Assembly (NCBI GenBank): GCA_963759875.1
Contig: CAVXBB010000010.1
Location: 1-64,000, forward strand
Direction of reading: 5' to 3'
From: JAFAGX01 sp963759875
GTDB lineage: Bacteria; Acidobacteriota; Terriglobia; Terriglobales; Acidobacteriaceae
DNA: 64,000 bases
Part shown: positions 35,864 to 44,915 of the stretch, piece by piece
Layout of the letters: every line of letters begins with the position of its first letter
Position numbering within the stretch: the first letter of the stretch is position 1
Position numbers and translations under genes: made by a program
The notes under the pieces: generated by a model
Database searches by the model: none
What the model saw: the letters and a program-made list of their open reading frames with translations, nothing else
Told to the model about the DNA's origin: nothing

Positions 35864-36722
35864 TTGTTGCGACATTGGAATTTCCGCTCAGCCATTGTTT
35901 TCATATTTCTCGCCATTACCTCCTGCTCGCAATTGAGGGGTCAGGAACTCACTCAAGTTCCCAAAATTTCTGTGCTGCCTTTCGAATTGGATTCGGGTTT
36001 TTTAATTGTTGTGCAGGGAGAGTTGGAGGACCTAAAGGGCCTGCGATTTATCGTGGACACGGGATCGACCCATAGTGTGATCGACCGATCGATCGCAAAC
36101 AGGCTTCATTTGCGACGGCATATCCGAGAAATTACGTCTCTTGATGGCGGCATTCCAATCGAGTCGGCCGAAGTGACAGGACTCCGAGTGGGGCCAATTC
36201 GACTTAGCAGAGCGCAAATTCTTGTCACGAGCTTAGCCAGCTACTCAGACCTCGCAAAGAGCGTGGACGGGATCATTGGGCTCGATTTATTGGTCAGAAG
36301 CGATCAACTGACAATCGATTACGAAAAAAACCATTTCCTTTCAGTCAATCGGCGATGGTGACCGTCCTGTACCTCATAGTTTTCAGATGCCCATTGTCAT
36401 TCAAGGAGTTCCGATGCTTGTCATTGTCGACACCGGATTCCAGGGGATCTTGCTTTATGCCGATCGGCTTCACAAACGTTTGCCGAACCTACACACAGAT
36501 GGAAAACCAAAAAGCGTGCTTGTGGGGCGGACACACGCCACCGAGCTCAGGCTACCCGGTGTCCAAATTGCGGGGGCAGAGACAACGGCTGCCGTTTGGC
36601 TACTTGACAGCTCCCACACGGACCTAACACCAACCTTTGATGGGATTCTCGGACCCGCATGCCTACATGCTCGTCGAGTGGAATTCGACTTTAGCGCCAA
36701 ACGACTCAGCTGGCAGCAATAG
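35864..36722 (+). CDS. Retropepsin-like aspartic protease, two domains, one frameshift
   Basis: An exported protein (hydrophobic N-terminus SAIVFIFLAITSCSQLRG, possibly a lipoprotein). Its first domain has the catalytic FIVDTGSTHSVIDRSIA motif and ends DGIIGLDLL. After a frame change near 36345 the second domain repeats the pattern with LVIVDTGFQGILLY and ends FDGILGPACL. The tandem D-T-G domains are those of clan AA proteases seen in acidobacteria (aspartyl_protease_2 type). In the second copy DTGS/T is DTGF, so only one site may be fully competent. The start is a TTG without a strong ribosome site. Confidence 0.8.
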
Positions 36723-37209
36723 AGACTCAGCCATGATAAGTAACGCTAGTTACGTCCGATTTCTTGAAATCATTCTTAAATATGAGGATGGTGTTGCCGA
36801 ATCATTGACATCAGGTTTACGTCGTTTCAAACACACCTGGGCGTCTCGCAGCAGACACGTGATCGCTCTGAGAATGGGCTTAGTTCAATGTTAATTGTGT
36901 TGTTGCTGGCTCTCACTACTCTATGGGCCGCGCAGACGTACTACGTTCCACTCTCGTGTATATCGCGGCTTAAGATCAACAGCTTTAATAACTGTGCCCA
37001 CACCAGTGCGAACGACCTTCACCGCAATGCGGACATCACAATCACCCTGGGTTGCACGTCCACAAAAAGACCTCCACTCAAGGAAGAAAGCAGCATCACG
37101 TGGAGCAGCCGGGCAGGCGTAGAAGTTCAGTAGGTCCTACTTGGCCAAAATTCCAAGCTTCTGTGCAGATAGCGCAGAAGGGCAAACCAAAATCCAGTTC
37201 TCAAACATT
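36723..37209. other. Intergenic region, no clear gene
   Basis: About 490 bases. A frame at 36888-37133 begins with a hydrophobic stretch (MLIVLLLALTTLWAAQ) but has no ribosome site and no family; I do not call it. Confidence 0.3.
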
Positions 37210-37525
37210 TCAAAAATTCAGCTTCGCTGATAACTGCATTACCCGAACGGAAGAATCGAATCCGAGGCCGTTGCCATAAGGACTGGCTGGAACTCCTTGC
37301 ACTGATGTTATCAGCCCAAACGTGGAATCTCCAAGATTCGCGTCGGGCAATGCGAAATTCGGATGATTAAAAACATTGGAAACCTGCGCGCCCAACCCGA
37401 AGCTGATGTTCTCTTTCACGCGAAACATCTTGAAAAGATCGAAATCAAAATCAATGTAACTGGGCCCGTGAAACTGGTTTCTGGTTTCGTTCGGATACTT
37501 GGTATATCCCGGAAAGCCGACTTGT
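37210..37525 (-). pseudogene. TonB-dependent receptor (Oar/CarboxypepD_reg type), C-terminal fragment
   Basis: The minus strand reads GFPGYTKYPNETRNQFHGP, DLFKMFRVKENISFGLGAQV and SNVFNHPNFALPDANLGD, ending in VRVMQLSAKLNF. Such a terminal strand with a final Phe is typical of outer-membrane beta-barrels. Acidobacteria have dozens of ~1,000-residue receptors with exactly this ending. Only ~100 residues remain; upstream the frame is closed by stops at about 37525. Confidence 0.75.
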
Positions 37526-37648
37526 CGTTACTAATCCAGCCAACTTCCTCGAAGCTCGCTTCTGGATAACTTCCGGATGGCGGACAATCCGTCCACGATC
37601 GTCGGATCGCTACGATTCGCTTCCTCCGGACTATAATGACGCGCACGG

Positions 37649-38434
37649 ATGGCCCTCACCTCTGGCACGAAGCTCGGCCCCTATGAAATTCAGTCCCCGC
37701 TGGGCGCGGGCGGCATGGGCGAGGTGTATCGCGCCACCGACGCGAAGCTCGGTCGCGATATCGCGCTTAAAGTGCTCCCCGCTGAGATGGCTCAAGATCC
37801 GGAGCGTCTGGGGCGCTTTCGCCGTGAGGCAAAAACCCTCGCCCAGCTCGACCATCCGAACATCGTCACCATCCACTCTGTGGAGGAATGCGGCGGCATC
37901 CATTTTCTGACGATGCAGCTAGTTGATGGACTCCCACTGGACCGCCTGATTCCTCAAGGTGGACTCCCAGTCGAGCAGATCATCGAGATTGCCAGTGCTT
38001 TGGGGGATGCGCTGGCGGCACATGAGAAAGGCATCGTACATCGCGACCTGAAGCCTGCCAATGTCATGGTCTCGAATGAAGGCCGGGTCAAGGTTCTGGA
38101 CTTTGGACTCGCGAAGGATATTCGTGCAGCGAACCTGAGCGACGCCACGATGACCTCGGACAGTCGCACCCAAATAGGCGTGGTCATGGGAACGCCGGCC
38201 TATATGTCTCCGGAACAGACCTCGGGTCGCCTGCTCGACCATCGCACCGATATTTTTTCTCTCGGAGTCATGCTTCACGAGATGGCGACGGGGCGCAGGC
38301 CGTTCGAAGGAACATCGTCGGCCGAACTGGTCTCTTCGATTTTGCGCGATACTCCACCGTCGGTTACCGACGTGCGTCCTGATCTGCCCAGCGATTTGGC
38401 CCGCATCGTTCGGCGCTGTCTGGATCGTTGTTAA
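37649..38434 (+). pseudogene. PknB-type Ser/Thr kinase, kinase domain only, truncated at the 3' end
   Basis: Opens MALTSGTKLGPYEIQSPLGAGGMGEVY, with the usual acidobacterial kinase start, and keeps all catalytic parts: VALKV-like IALKVLPAEM, IVHRDLKPANVMV, LDFGLAK, GTPAYMSPEQ and RTDIFSLGVMLHEM. The product ends at RRCLDRC, just before the expected EKDP...R stretch that closes the fold. The membrane span and sensor half (500 or more residues) are absent. The following ~210 bases hold nothing recognisable. The 261-residue product might still be made, but it is probably a disrupted gene. Confidence 0.8.
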
Positions 38435-38647
38435 CTTCGCTTACGCAGCAACCAAACAATTTCGGAGTGTACACAAGTCTGTTAACGCAACCAAGGGTCA
38501 TGCAGTTCGCGTTGCGCTACGAATTCTAAGTTCACGTTCACATTGATGGCGTTCCCAAAGCCACCGGATTCCAAATCCGTACGGGCAAGTGGCGTCTGAG
38601 AATTGATGGCAGCAACTCCCGGATGACCCTTGTCGAACCTCATCCCC

Positions 38648-39343
38648 TTAAGAAGACACTGCCTGTCTTGCCTCCAGAATGATGTCGACGACCTTCTGTG
38701 GCGCGCTTAGCAATGGTGTGTGATCTACGGCGAGCGACCTTATCGATGCTCCCATTCGTTCGGCCATGAAATGTTGCGTCTTGGGATTGATCATGCGGTC
38801 CTCTTCCGCAATCAGGAACCAGGAAGGCCTAGATCTCCACGCCGGTTTGGCAACCGGCTCTTGAATACACTTCACTGAAATTGGCCGCTGGACAGCTCTC
38901 GATAATGCGATTTGTTCGGCGGTCGCATGCTGTGAAAAAGCATTTCTGAAGCCTTCATCCGGCATCCAGATGAAACCGTCAGCATCCGGAGCAAGTTGAG
39001 GCGATTGCGAGTGTTTGTCATCGCGATAAAAGACCTGGGCAACCGTCTCGCCTTCGTCCGGAGCTAGCGCCGCGATATACACTAGCGCTTTGACGCGCTC
39101 GTCGTTCACCGAAGCGATAACAGCACCTGCATAAGCGTGCCCCGCAAGAATCAACGGTCCTTCCGTACGGCCGATTGCGCGCTTCAATGCGGCGGCGTCA
39201 TCGTCGAGAGAAGTCAGTGGGATCGGAGCCGCGACCACACGCAATCCTTGTCGTTCGAGAGGAAGAATTACGTCTTTCCAACTCGAACCATCGGCCCACG
39301 CGCCATGAACCGCAACCAGGGTAATTGTTCCAGAACCTGTCAC
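38648..39343 (-). CDS. Alpha/beta-hydrolase fold protein with Ala in place of the nucleophile
   Basis: A 231-residue protein of the EstA/salicylate esterase-like group (LVAVHGAWADGSSWKDVILPLERQG; ALVYIAALAPDEGE; WFLIAEEDRMINPKTQHFMAERMGA; AVDHTPLLSAP). The nucleophile elbow reads AGHAYAGAV where GHSYGG is usual, so the catalytic Ser is replaced by Ala. The Asp and His regions remain. Some relatives share this GHAYAG elbow, so it may be a non-hydrolytic subfamily rather than a dead copy. No operon partners; the next gene (hydrolase) lies ~115 bases upstream in the same direction. Confidence 0.85.
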   Translation of the reverse strand: MTGSGTITLVAVHGAWADGSSWKDVILPLERQGLRVVAAPIPLTSLDDDAAALKRAIGRTEGPLILAGHAYAGAVIASVNDERVKALVYIAALAPDEGETVAQVFYRDDKHSQSPQLAPDADGFIWMPDEGFRNAFSQHATAEQIALSRAVQRPISVKCIQEPVAKPAWRSRPSWFLIAEEDRMINPKTQHFMAERMGASIRSLAVDHTPLLSAPQKVVDIILEARQAVSS

Positions 39344-39457
39344 CTTTCGAATCCTTTCCGCAAGTTCAAAGAGGGCGGGGGCTGCCCCGTTCAGAACAGC
39401 TGCTAATTGCGAAATCGCCGAACACGCTCAGCGATGAGAAGGATGAAAACAGCGCCC

Positions 39458-40333
39458 TCACGCAGCCGAGACTTGCCGGCTCAGTTTGCGCCCCAGAAAG
39501 TCGCGAATCGTGCTCGCAATCTCCTGAACGTGCGTCTCAAGCGCGAAGTGGCCGGTGTCGTAAAAGTGCACTTCGGCATTTGGATTGTCCCGCCTGAAGG
39601 CTTCCGCACCCGGAGGCAGGAAGAAGGGATCGCTATTGCCCCAGACAGCTAGCAACGGCGGACGTTTTGTACGGAAATACTCCTGAAACTTGGGATACAA
39701 AGCAACGTTGCTTGCATAATCGAGGAACAAATCCAACTGAATCTCGTCATCGCCGGGCCGGGCCAGTAGCGCCGAATCCAGTTCGTACGACTCTGGAGCT
39801 ACCAGCGATACGTCTTGCACGCCATGGAGATATTGCCATTTTGTTGCTTCAGGCGTAAGGAACTGACGGAGGGCTGCACGATTCTCAGTCGTGGGTTCTT
39901 TCCAGTACTTCTGGATCGGGTTCCAACCCTGGCTGAGGCCTTCCTCGTATGCATTCCCATTTTGCGAAATGATGGCGGTGACGCGGTCGGGGTGGGCCAA
40001 AGCCAGACGAAATCCAGTGGGTGCGCCGTAGTCAAAAACGTAGATGGCGAACTGGTCAAGGCCGATGGTCTGGGTGAAGCCCGCGATGAGCCTTGCCAGA
40101 TTCTCGAATGTATAGCGAAAGTTCTTGCGGTCAGGCATATCTGAAAAACCAAAGCCCGGCAGGTCAGGAGCGACCACATGATAGCTGTCCGCCAGCGCGG
40201 GCATAAGATTCCGGAACATGTGGGACGAGGTCGGAAATCCGTGCAGCAGAAGAATGTTTGGACTGGTATTCGAACCGGCCTCGCGATAAAAAATCTTGCG
40301 GCCTTCAACCGTGGCGTACAGATACTTAGTCAT
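39458..40333 (-). CDS. Alpha/beta hydrolase, epoxide hydrolase/haloalkane dehalogenase-like
   Basis: A 291-residue protein with HGFPTSSHMFRNLMPAL (oxyanion HGFP), DLPGFGFSDMP, the nucleophile elbow YVFDYGAPTGFRLA with Asp in place of Ser, a cap domain (WNPIQKYWKEPT...), WGNSDPFFLPPGA and the final His in YDTGHFALETH. Asp nucleophiles are found in epoxide hydrolases and haloalkane dehalogenases; the HGxP form and cap favour the epoxide hydrolase side. The ATG at 40333 follows an AAGGAGA site at good spacing. Substrate unknown. Confidence 0.87.
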   Translation of the reverse strand: MTKYLYATVEGRKIFYREAGSNTSPNILLLHGFPTSSHMFRNLMPALADSYHVVAPDLPGFGFSDMPDRKNFRYTFENLARLIAGFTQTIGLDQFAIYVFDYGAPTGFRLALAHPDRVTAIISQNGNAYEEGLSQGWNPIQKYWKEPTTENRAALRQFLTPEATKWQYLHGVQDVSLVAPESYELDSALLARPGDDEIQLDLFLDYASNVALYPKFQEYFRTKRPPLLAVWGNSDPFFLPPGAEAFRRDNPNAEVHFYDTGHFALETHVQEIASTIRDFLGRKLSRQVSAA

Positions 40334-40442
40334 ATCGGTCTCCTTTTGAAGATCTGGCCCTGATAGGCTTACGGCGTGCCACCAGGGGCATGGAATGCGA
40401 CTCCCTTTCACATTTGTAAGATTAGCCAACTCAAAAACAGTT

Positions 40443-40760
40443 TCATTTATCGCTACAAAATAGCTGAGAGTCAAAGTGATCGACCGTCATCAGCCGTTCT
40501 CCGATTCCAGGACCCGTCAAAGCCGGTAGCCAGGCATCGCGCATCATCAGTCGTGCGCGGTTCAGTCTGGTCTTGACAGCTTCCACTGTCAGGTCAAGTA
40601 TTTGCGCGGTTTCCTTGGTACTAAGGTGCTGCACATCTCCCAAAATCATGACCGTGTGGTATTTTTCGGAAAGAGACATCATTATTTTGGTGAGAGCTTG
40701 TCTAAGCTCGCTCCGCTCCAATGCTTCCGAGGGGATCTCCCGCCAATCTGCCGTTGCAAT
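40443..40760 (-). pseudogene. ECF sigma factor, C-terminal fragment (paralogue of the one at 53.9-54.5 kb)
   Basis: The frame reads DWREIPSEALERSELRQALTK, LSEKYHTVMILGDVQHLSTKETAQILDLTVEAVKTRLNRARL, i.e. region 4 with its HTH. It closely matches the complete sigma factor encoded at 53862-54533, whose corresponding part reads DWREIPSDALEKSELREAL. Region 2 is missing: upstream the sequence changes into the zinc-ribbon gene. It lies at the 3' end of the long minus-strand operon, so it is probably a leftover of a duplication that flanks the operon. Confidence 0.8.
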
Positions 40761-40764
40761 CGAC

Positions 40765-40926
40765 TTACGAACAAAGCCGCGATGCTGCCGCCCCGCAGGC
40801 CGGGCAACTGTGTAGCTCGACAACAGTGGCTACAAATACAGGGTCAGGAACTGCTTCTGTTGACTCTGATGGCAGCACTTTGTCTGCGTGGTGATTCATG
40901 TCAGCACCGCATCGAGGGCATTTCAT
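40765..40926 (-). CDS. Small zinc-ribbon protein
   Basis: A 53-residue protein, MKCPRCGADMNHHADKV at the start and ELHSCPACGAAASR near the end: two CxxC knuckles separated by ~35 residues, enough for one zinc ribbon. Tiny proteins of this form are common and uncharacterised in acidobacteria. It follows the FMN reductase gene by ~33 bases on the same strand, so it may be the last gene of the operon. Confidence 0.7.
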   Translation of the reverse strand: MKCPRCGADMNHHADKVLPSESTEAVPDPVFVATVVELHSCPACGAAASRLCS

Positions 40927-40959
40927 TTTCTCGGTGTGTTCATCTTTGACTCTCATCGC

Positions 40960-41523
40960 CTACACCGGAACATTCTCACGCCCGTATCGGAGAGTTCGCG
41001 ACATCCAGATCAGCTCCTTCAGGAACTTGTCAATGCGCCGAACATAAGAGGGATCGAGCAGTTGTCCATTGCCATCGAACGAACTCTGCACGGCAGAAAA
41101 GTTCACATCCCAAAAGATGGTGACCAATCCAAGTTCTCGCATGACAGCCAGAAGGTTTTGGATAACCCGAGTTCCGCCAAAGGGTCCCGCCGAAACTCCA
41201 ATAATCCCTACGGCCTTATGTACGTACTCTTTGAGGCAGCTGTCCAGAACATGTTTTAACAATCCACCGTAACCGTGGTTGTACTCGGGTGCGACGATCA
41301 CGAGCCCGTCGGCACGATCCATCTTCGAAGAAAATGCGCTCTCTTTGATTGCTTCTCCTGCGTCGTTTGTGGGCAAGGGAAGGCCGGCAATGTCGATGAG
41401 ATCGGTTTCGACTCCCGCCTGTTTCGAGACTTCTTCGGTAACCAATCGCGCCACGTGAGCACTCATTCGGCCCATACGGGTGGTGCCGAGAATCACCGGG
41501 ATGAAAAGAGGACGAGGCTCCAT
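40960..41523 (-). CDS. NADPH-dependent FMN reductase family protein
   Basis: A 187-residue flavodoxin-like protein. IPVILGTTRMGRMSAHVARLV is the phosphate-binding loop, ADGLVIVAPEYNHGYGGLLKHVLDS the flavin-contact segment (PEYNHG), and GIIGVSAGPFGGTRVIQNL the third. It belongs to the FMN_red family (chromate/azo/quinone reductases). It is the tenth gene of the operon, 9 bases after the debranching enzyme gene. In this context it could recycle flavin or quinone, which is inference. Confidence 0.9.
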   Translation of the reverse strand: MEPRPLFIPVILGTTRMGRMSAHVARLVTEEVSKQAGVETDLIDIAGLPLPTNDAGEAIKESAFSSKMDRADGLVIVAPEYNHGYGGLLKHVLDSCLKEYVHKAVGIIGVSAGPFGGTRVIQNLLAVMRELGLVTIFWDVNFSAVQSSFDGNGQLLDPSYVRRIDKFLKELIWMSRTLRYGRENVPV

Positions 41524-41532
41524 CGATTCCCC

Positions 41533-43533
41533 TTATATGGCTGCAACTTCGCCCATGGCTTCTTTTGTTCCTCGCGAGAATGTGCCGTATTGCGGTCGAA
41601 TTCCGTAGATTTCCTCTACTGTGGCCCGCAGTATCTCTGCCATGCTCCACGCCTGCGCAATGCAGCCAACCGGCCGATGCGGCGCATCTCCGTCGAAAAT
41701 CTCCGAAATGTGGCCAAGGCCAGCGTCGGTGAGATGGTCTTTCAAAGGCGCCAACCAGGCTTCGGCTTGGCGGCGTGCGGCGTCGCTTCCGCCGTTCACC
41801 TTTATATATGCAGTGATGAAAGGCCCCATCAGCCACGGCCACACAGTGCCTTGGTGATATGCGCCATCGCGACTGCCGCCATCTCCAGTGTAACGGCCTC
41901 GGTACTGTGCATCGCTCGGAGCGAGAGTGCGTAAGCCGTATGGTGTGAGTAAATGTTGTTGCACAATGCTTACAACTTGTTTCGCCCTCTCGGGGCTGAG
42001 CATGGAGTGCGGCAAGCTCGCTGCAAATATCTGATTCGGGCGGATACTCGCGTCAGGCGGTCCGCCATTTACAACATCGTAAAGATAGCCAGCCTTCTCA
42101 TTCCAGAACATGCGATTAAAGCTCCATTTAGTGAGAGTAGCCATGTTGCTGTATCGCTTCCGCGCGTTTTCATCATCGAGACCTGCCGCAATGTCTTCCA
42201 TAATGCAAACCGCGTTGTACCAGAGGGCTTGAATCTCCACGGGCTTACCGTGTCGTGGTGTAACCACCCAGTCGCCGACCTTAGCGTCCATCCAGGTCAG
42301 TTGCACGCCTGGCTCGCCCGAGTTGAGGAGGCCTGCCGAGTCGAGCTTGATACCGAACCTGGTTCCGCGAACATGCCAGGCAATGATGTCACTGAGGACG
42401 CTGTAAAGCTCCTGCTGAACGAAATCTAGATCGCCCGTATATGCGAGATATGCCCGTACGGCTTCAAAGAACCAGAGTGTGGCATCGACAGTGTTGTACT
42501 CGGGCGTCTCGCCAGTATCGGGAAAGCGGTTGGGAAGCATGCCGCGATCAATATGTTGGGAAAAGGTGCGCAAAATACTGCGAGCCACGTCGTAGCGCTG
42601 GTTGGGAAGAGTGAGTCCCGGGAGCGCAATTCATCGTGTCTCGGCCCCAATCACTAAACCAGTGATATCCGGCGATTACGCTACTGGTCGGCTGCGGCTG
42701 CTAGTGAGGTTACAAAGTCATCGCCGACTGGTGGAGTGGAGCGCATTGTCTTTTCGCCGCGAGATCTCACGCTTGCAGTATTCTTCAGCCGCATCCGCAT
42801 CGTGCGATTCGGTGGAGGCGATAATGCTGACCTTTGGCTTTGAATTGACATCAAAAACTAGAACACAGGGATTGAACAGATCTTCTGAGAAATCAAGCCC
42901 CCGCTCGCGCTCGGCTTCATATTCGAAATCGCGATACCAATACCCGGTGCTTTCGATTTGGTCGGCACTGTTCGCGAGACAAAGCGCAGGAAGGCCGGGA
43001 TTCGGGGAAAAGCTAATCTGCCCCAGTTGCTGCTGGATCGTGCCGTCGAGCGCGCCATTTTCGTGAGTCAGATTGTGATAGTCACGAAAGGCGATCAGGG
43101 GCCGAATTTCGAGCTGTATTCTGGCTGCTTTGCCCTTAACCCGATATTGGATGACAGTGGTGTTCTCTCCGTGGACCATGAACACCTTTTTTTCGACCTC
43201 AGTTGTTTCCACACCGAACGTGAAAGTTGGGAACGGATCAAGCCGGAATTGCTTGAGATACTGAAAGCCCACAGGATGTATAACGCCCGGGTAACGATTC
43301 GTTCCGAGCTCATATCTTCGCCGGTCGATGATCAGTGTCTCTTCCAGCTTTGACAACAGAACAAATCTGCCCACTGGCGGCTTCGTCGCCGCGACCAGAA
43401 GGCCATGGTATCTGCGTGTGTTACATCCGTTGATGGTTGCAGATGCAAATCCACCGAGCCCGTTGGTTTCAAGCCATTCACGACGAAGCCCGGCATCCAG
43501 GTTGGTACAAATCTTTTCTCCGAATCGGATCAT
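41533..43533 (-). CDS. Amylo-alpha-1,6-glucosidase (glycogen debranching-type, GH133), broken near the middle
   Basis: N-terminal domain (GDE_N): REWLETNGLGGFASATINGCNTRRYHGLLVAA, ETLIIDRRRYELGTNRYPG. The C-terminal (alpha/alpha)6 domain: YHWFSDWGRDTM, LPNRFPDTGETPEYNTVDATLWFFEAV, QLTWMDAKVGDWVVTPRHGKPVEIQALWYNA, GAYHQGTVWPWLMGPF, SEIFDGDAPHRPVGCIAQAWS. Between 42600 and 42720 a frame change plus a loss of roughly ten codons (after AAADQ, before VIAGYHW) splits it. The lost part is next to the WGRD motif, so the enzyme as written would be inactive. The start overlaps the upstream stop (ATGA at 43530-43533). Confidence 0.88.
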
Positions 43534-44894
43534 GACACGCCCTCCAGCGCACGCGCGGCTGTGACGCGAGAAGTTGACAGGGGCGAGCTTCTCTCACCCT
43601 CATCGGCGTGCGAAATAGTGGGGGCACGGAAAGTCTGGAACTGCACGAGATCTTTTGTGAAGAGAAGGTCCAGAGTCCAGTCCAAAGCGACACGAAGTTT
43701 CTTCTCGAATCGCGGAAGTTTGCTCAGATAAATCGTCCGCCACATCCACCACGCAATGAATCCGGAAAAATTGATTCCGAGGATGTTGGCCACGCCAGTT
43801 CGGCGTCCGATTGCGGCCAGTTGTCCGATAGTGGAAAAGGAGAATGGCTTCAGATTTCCGCCGCGCACGCTCGCGATCAAGTTCCTGGCGAGGGTTTTTC
43901 CTTCGCGCAATGCATGCTGAGCGGTCGGAGGGTGAAATTGGCCGGTCTTTTTATCCGGTACGAGCGCACAATCGCCCAGGGCCCACACCCCAGGCCAATC
44001 TGGCACGCGCAACATTTCGTCAACCTTCAAGCGCCCGCGTTCCTTAACACAGGGGAGGCAATCGACCGCCGGATTCGGAGAGGTGCCGGCGGTCCAGATG
44101 AGAGCTTTACTCTCGACCTGCTCACCGGTGCTGAGCTGGACACCATTGTCGCTAACTCCTATCACCCGTGTGTTCACTCGAATCTCGACTCCTCGTTCGG
44201 CAAGCTTCTTCTCCGTGTACCGGCCCAACGTTTCGCCGAGCTCTGGCAGGATCACGTTGCCGGGATGCACGAGCACAACCCGCAGCATGTCTCGACGAAG
44301 ATTGTTGTAAAAGTGAACTGCCTCGTGAATGAAATCGTTGATTCCGGCGACGGTCTCGACGCCCGCAAAGCCGCCACCAGCGACGACGAACGTGAGCAAT
44401 GGGCGCCGCACTGCTGCGGAGCATTCGGTGTCGGCCTCCTCGAGATGTGCTATCAGGCGATTTCGTAAGTGGATGGCGTCGCCCAACGACTTCATCGTCA
44501 GCGCCTTCTGTTCGAGTCCGGGAAGATTGAAGAAGTTCGTGATCGAGCCGAGCCCGATAACGAGGTGATCGTATGGAAGGTCGTGGTGGTGATGATCGAA
44601 TCCGTGAGATACGGTCACGAGCTTGCGTTCCAGATTGATGGATTCAACTTCCCCAGCAAAAAAGCTGACCCGTCTCAGTAGTTTTCGCACGGGATTCACG
44701 ATATTCGTAAGATCGAGATCGCTGGCGGCGACTTCGTGCAACATGGGGGTGAAGAGAAAAAAATTGTCCCGGTTCACCAGCGTGATTTCGACATCAGGAT
44801 CGCGGGCCAAAGTGTTATCCAACTGCATGGCCGCGTGCAGGCCGGCAAATCCGCCGCCAAGAAGTAGAATACGAGTTTTCTTTTCTTCAGCCAC
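43530..44894 (-). CDS. Type II NADH dehydrogenase (NDH-2) family FAD protein
   Basis: A 454-residue flavoprotein. RILLLGGGFAGLHAAMQL is the FAD-binding dinucleotide fold, FTPMLHEVAASDLDLTNIV follows, LLTFVVAGGGFAGVETVAGINDF is the NADH fold, and VWALGDCALVPD the second FAD contact; HPPTAQHALREGKTLARNL and a membrane-anchoring C-terminal helix region (IAWWMWRTIYLSKLPR) complete the NDH-2 pattern. It passes electrons from NADH to the quinone pool without pumping protons. It is placed between the glucose dehydrogenase-like gene (21 bases) and the debranching gene (4-base overlap), so it probably reoxidises the coenzyme reduced by the first. Confidence 0.93.
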   Translation of the reverse strand: MAEEKKTRILLLGGGFAGLHAAMQLDNTLARDPDVEITLVNRDNFFLFTPMLHEVAASDLDLTNIVNPVRKLLRRVSFFAGEVESINLERKLVTVSHGFDHHHHDLPYDHLVIGLGSITNFFNLPGLEQKALTMKSLGDAIHLRNRLIAHLEEADTECSAAVRRPLLTFVVAGGGFAGVETVAGINDFIHEAVHFYNNLRRDMLRVVLVHPGNVILPELGETLGRYTEKKLAERGVEIRVNTRVIGVSDNGVQLSTGEQVESKALIWTAGTSPNPAVDCLPCVKERGRLKVDEMLRVPDWPGVWALGDCALVPDKKTGQFHPPTAQHALREGKTLARNLIASVRGGNLKPFSFSTIGQLAAIGRRTGVANILGINFSGFIAWWMWRTIYLSKLPRFEKKLRVALDWTLDLLFTKDLVQFQTFRAPTISHADEGERSSPLSTSRVTAARALEGVS

Positions 44895-44915
44895 AGAATT
44901 CCTTTCCAGCGCAGC

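Noticed and set aside
36888..37133. Small secreted protein starting MLIVLLLALTTLWAAQ
   Set aside because: No ribosome site, no family and unconvincing codon use after the hydrophobic start; left uncalled.
41533..43533. Two separate glucosidase genes
   Set aside because: The pieces are consecutive N- and C-terminal parts of one family and the break removes only about ten codons.
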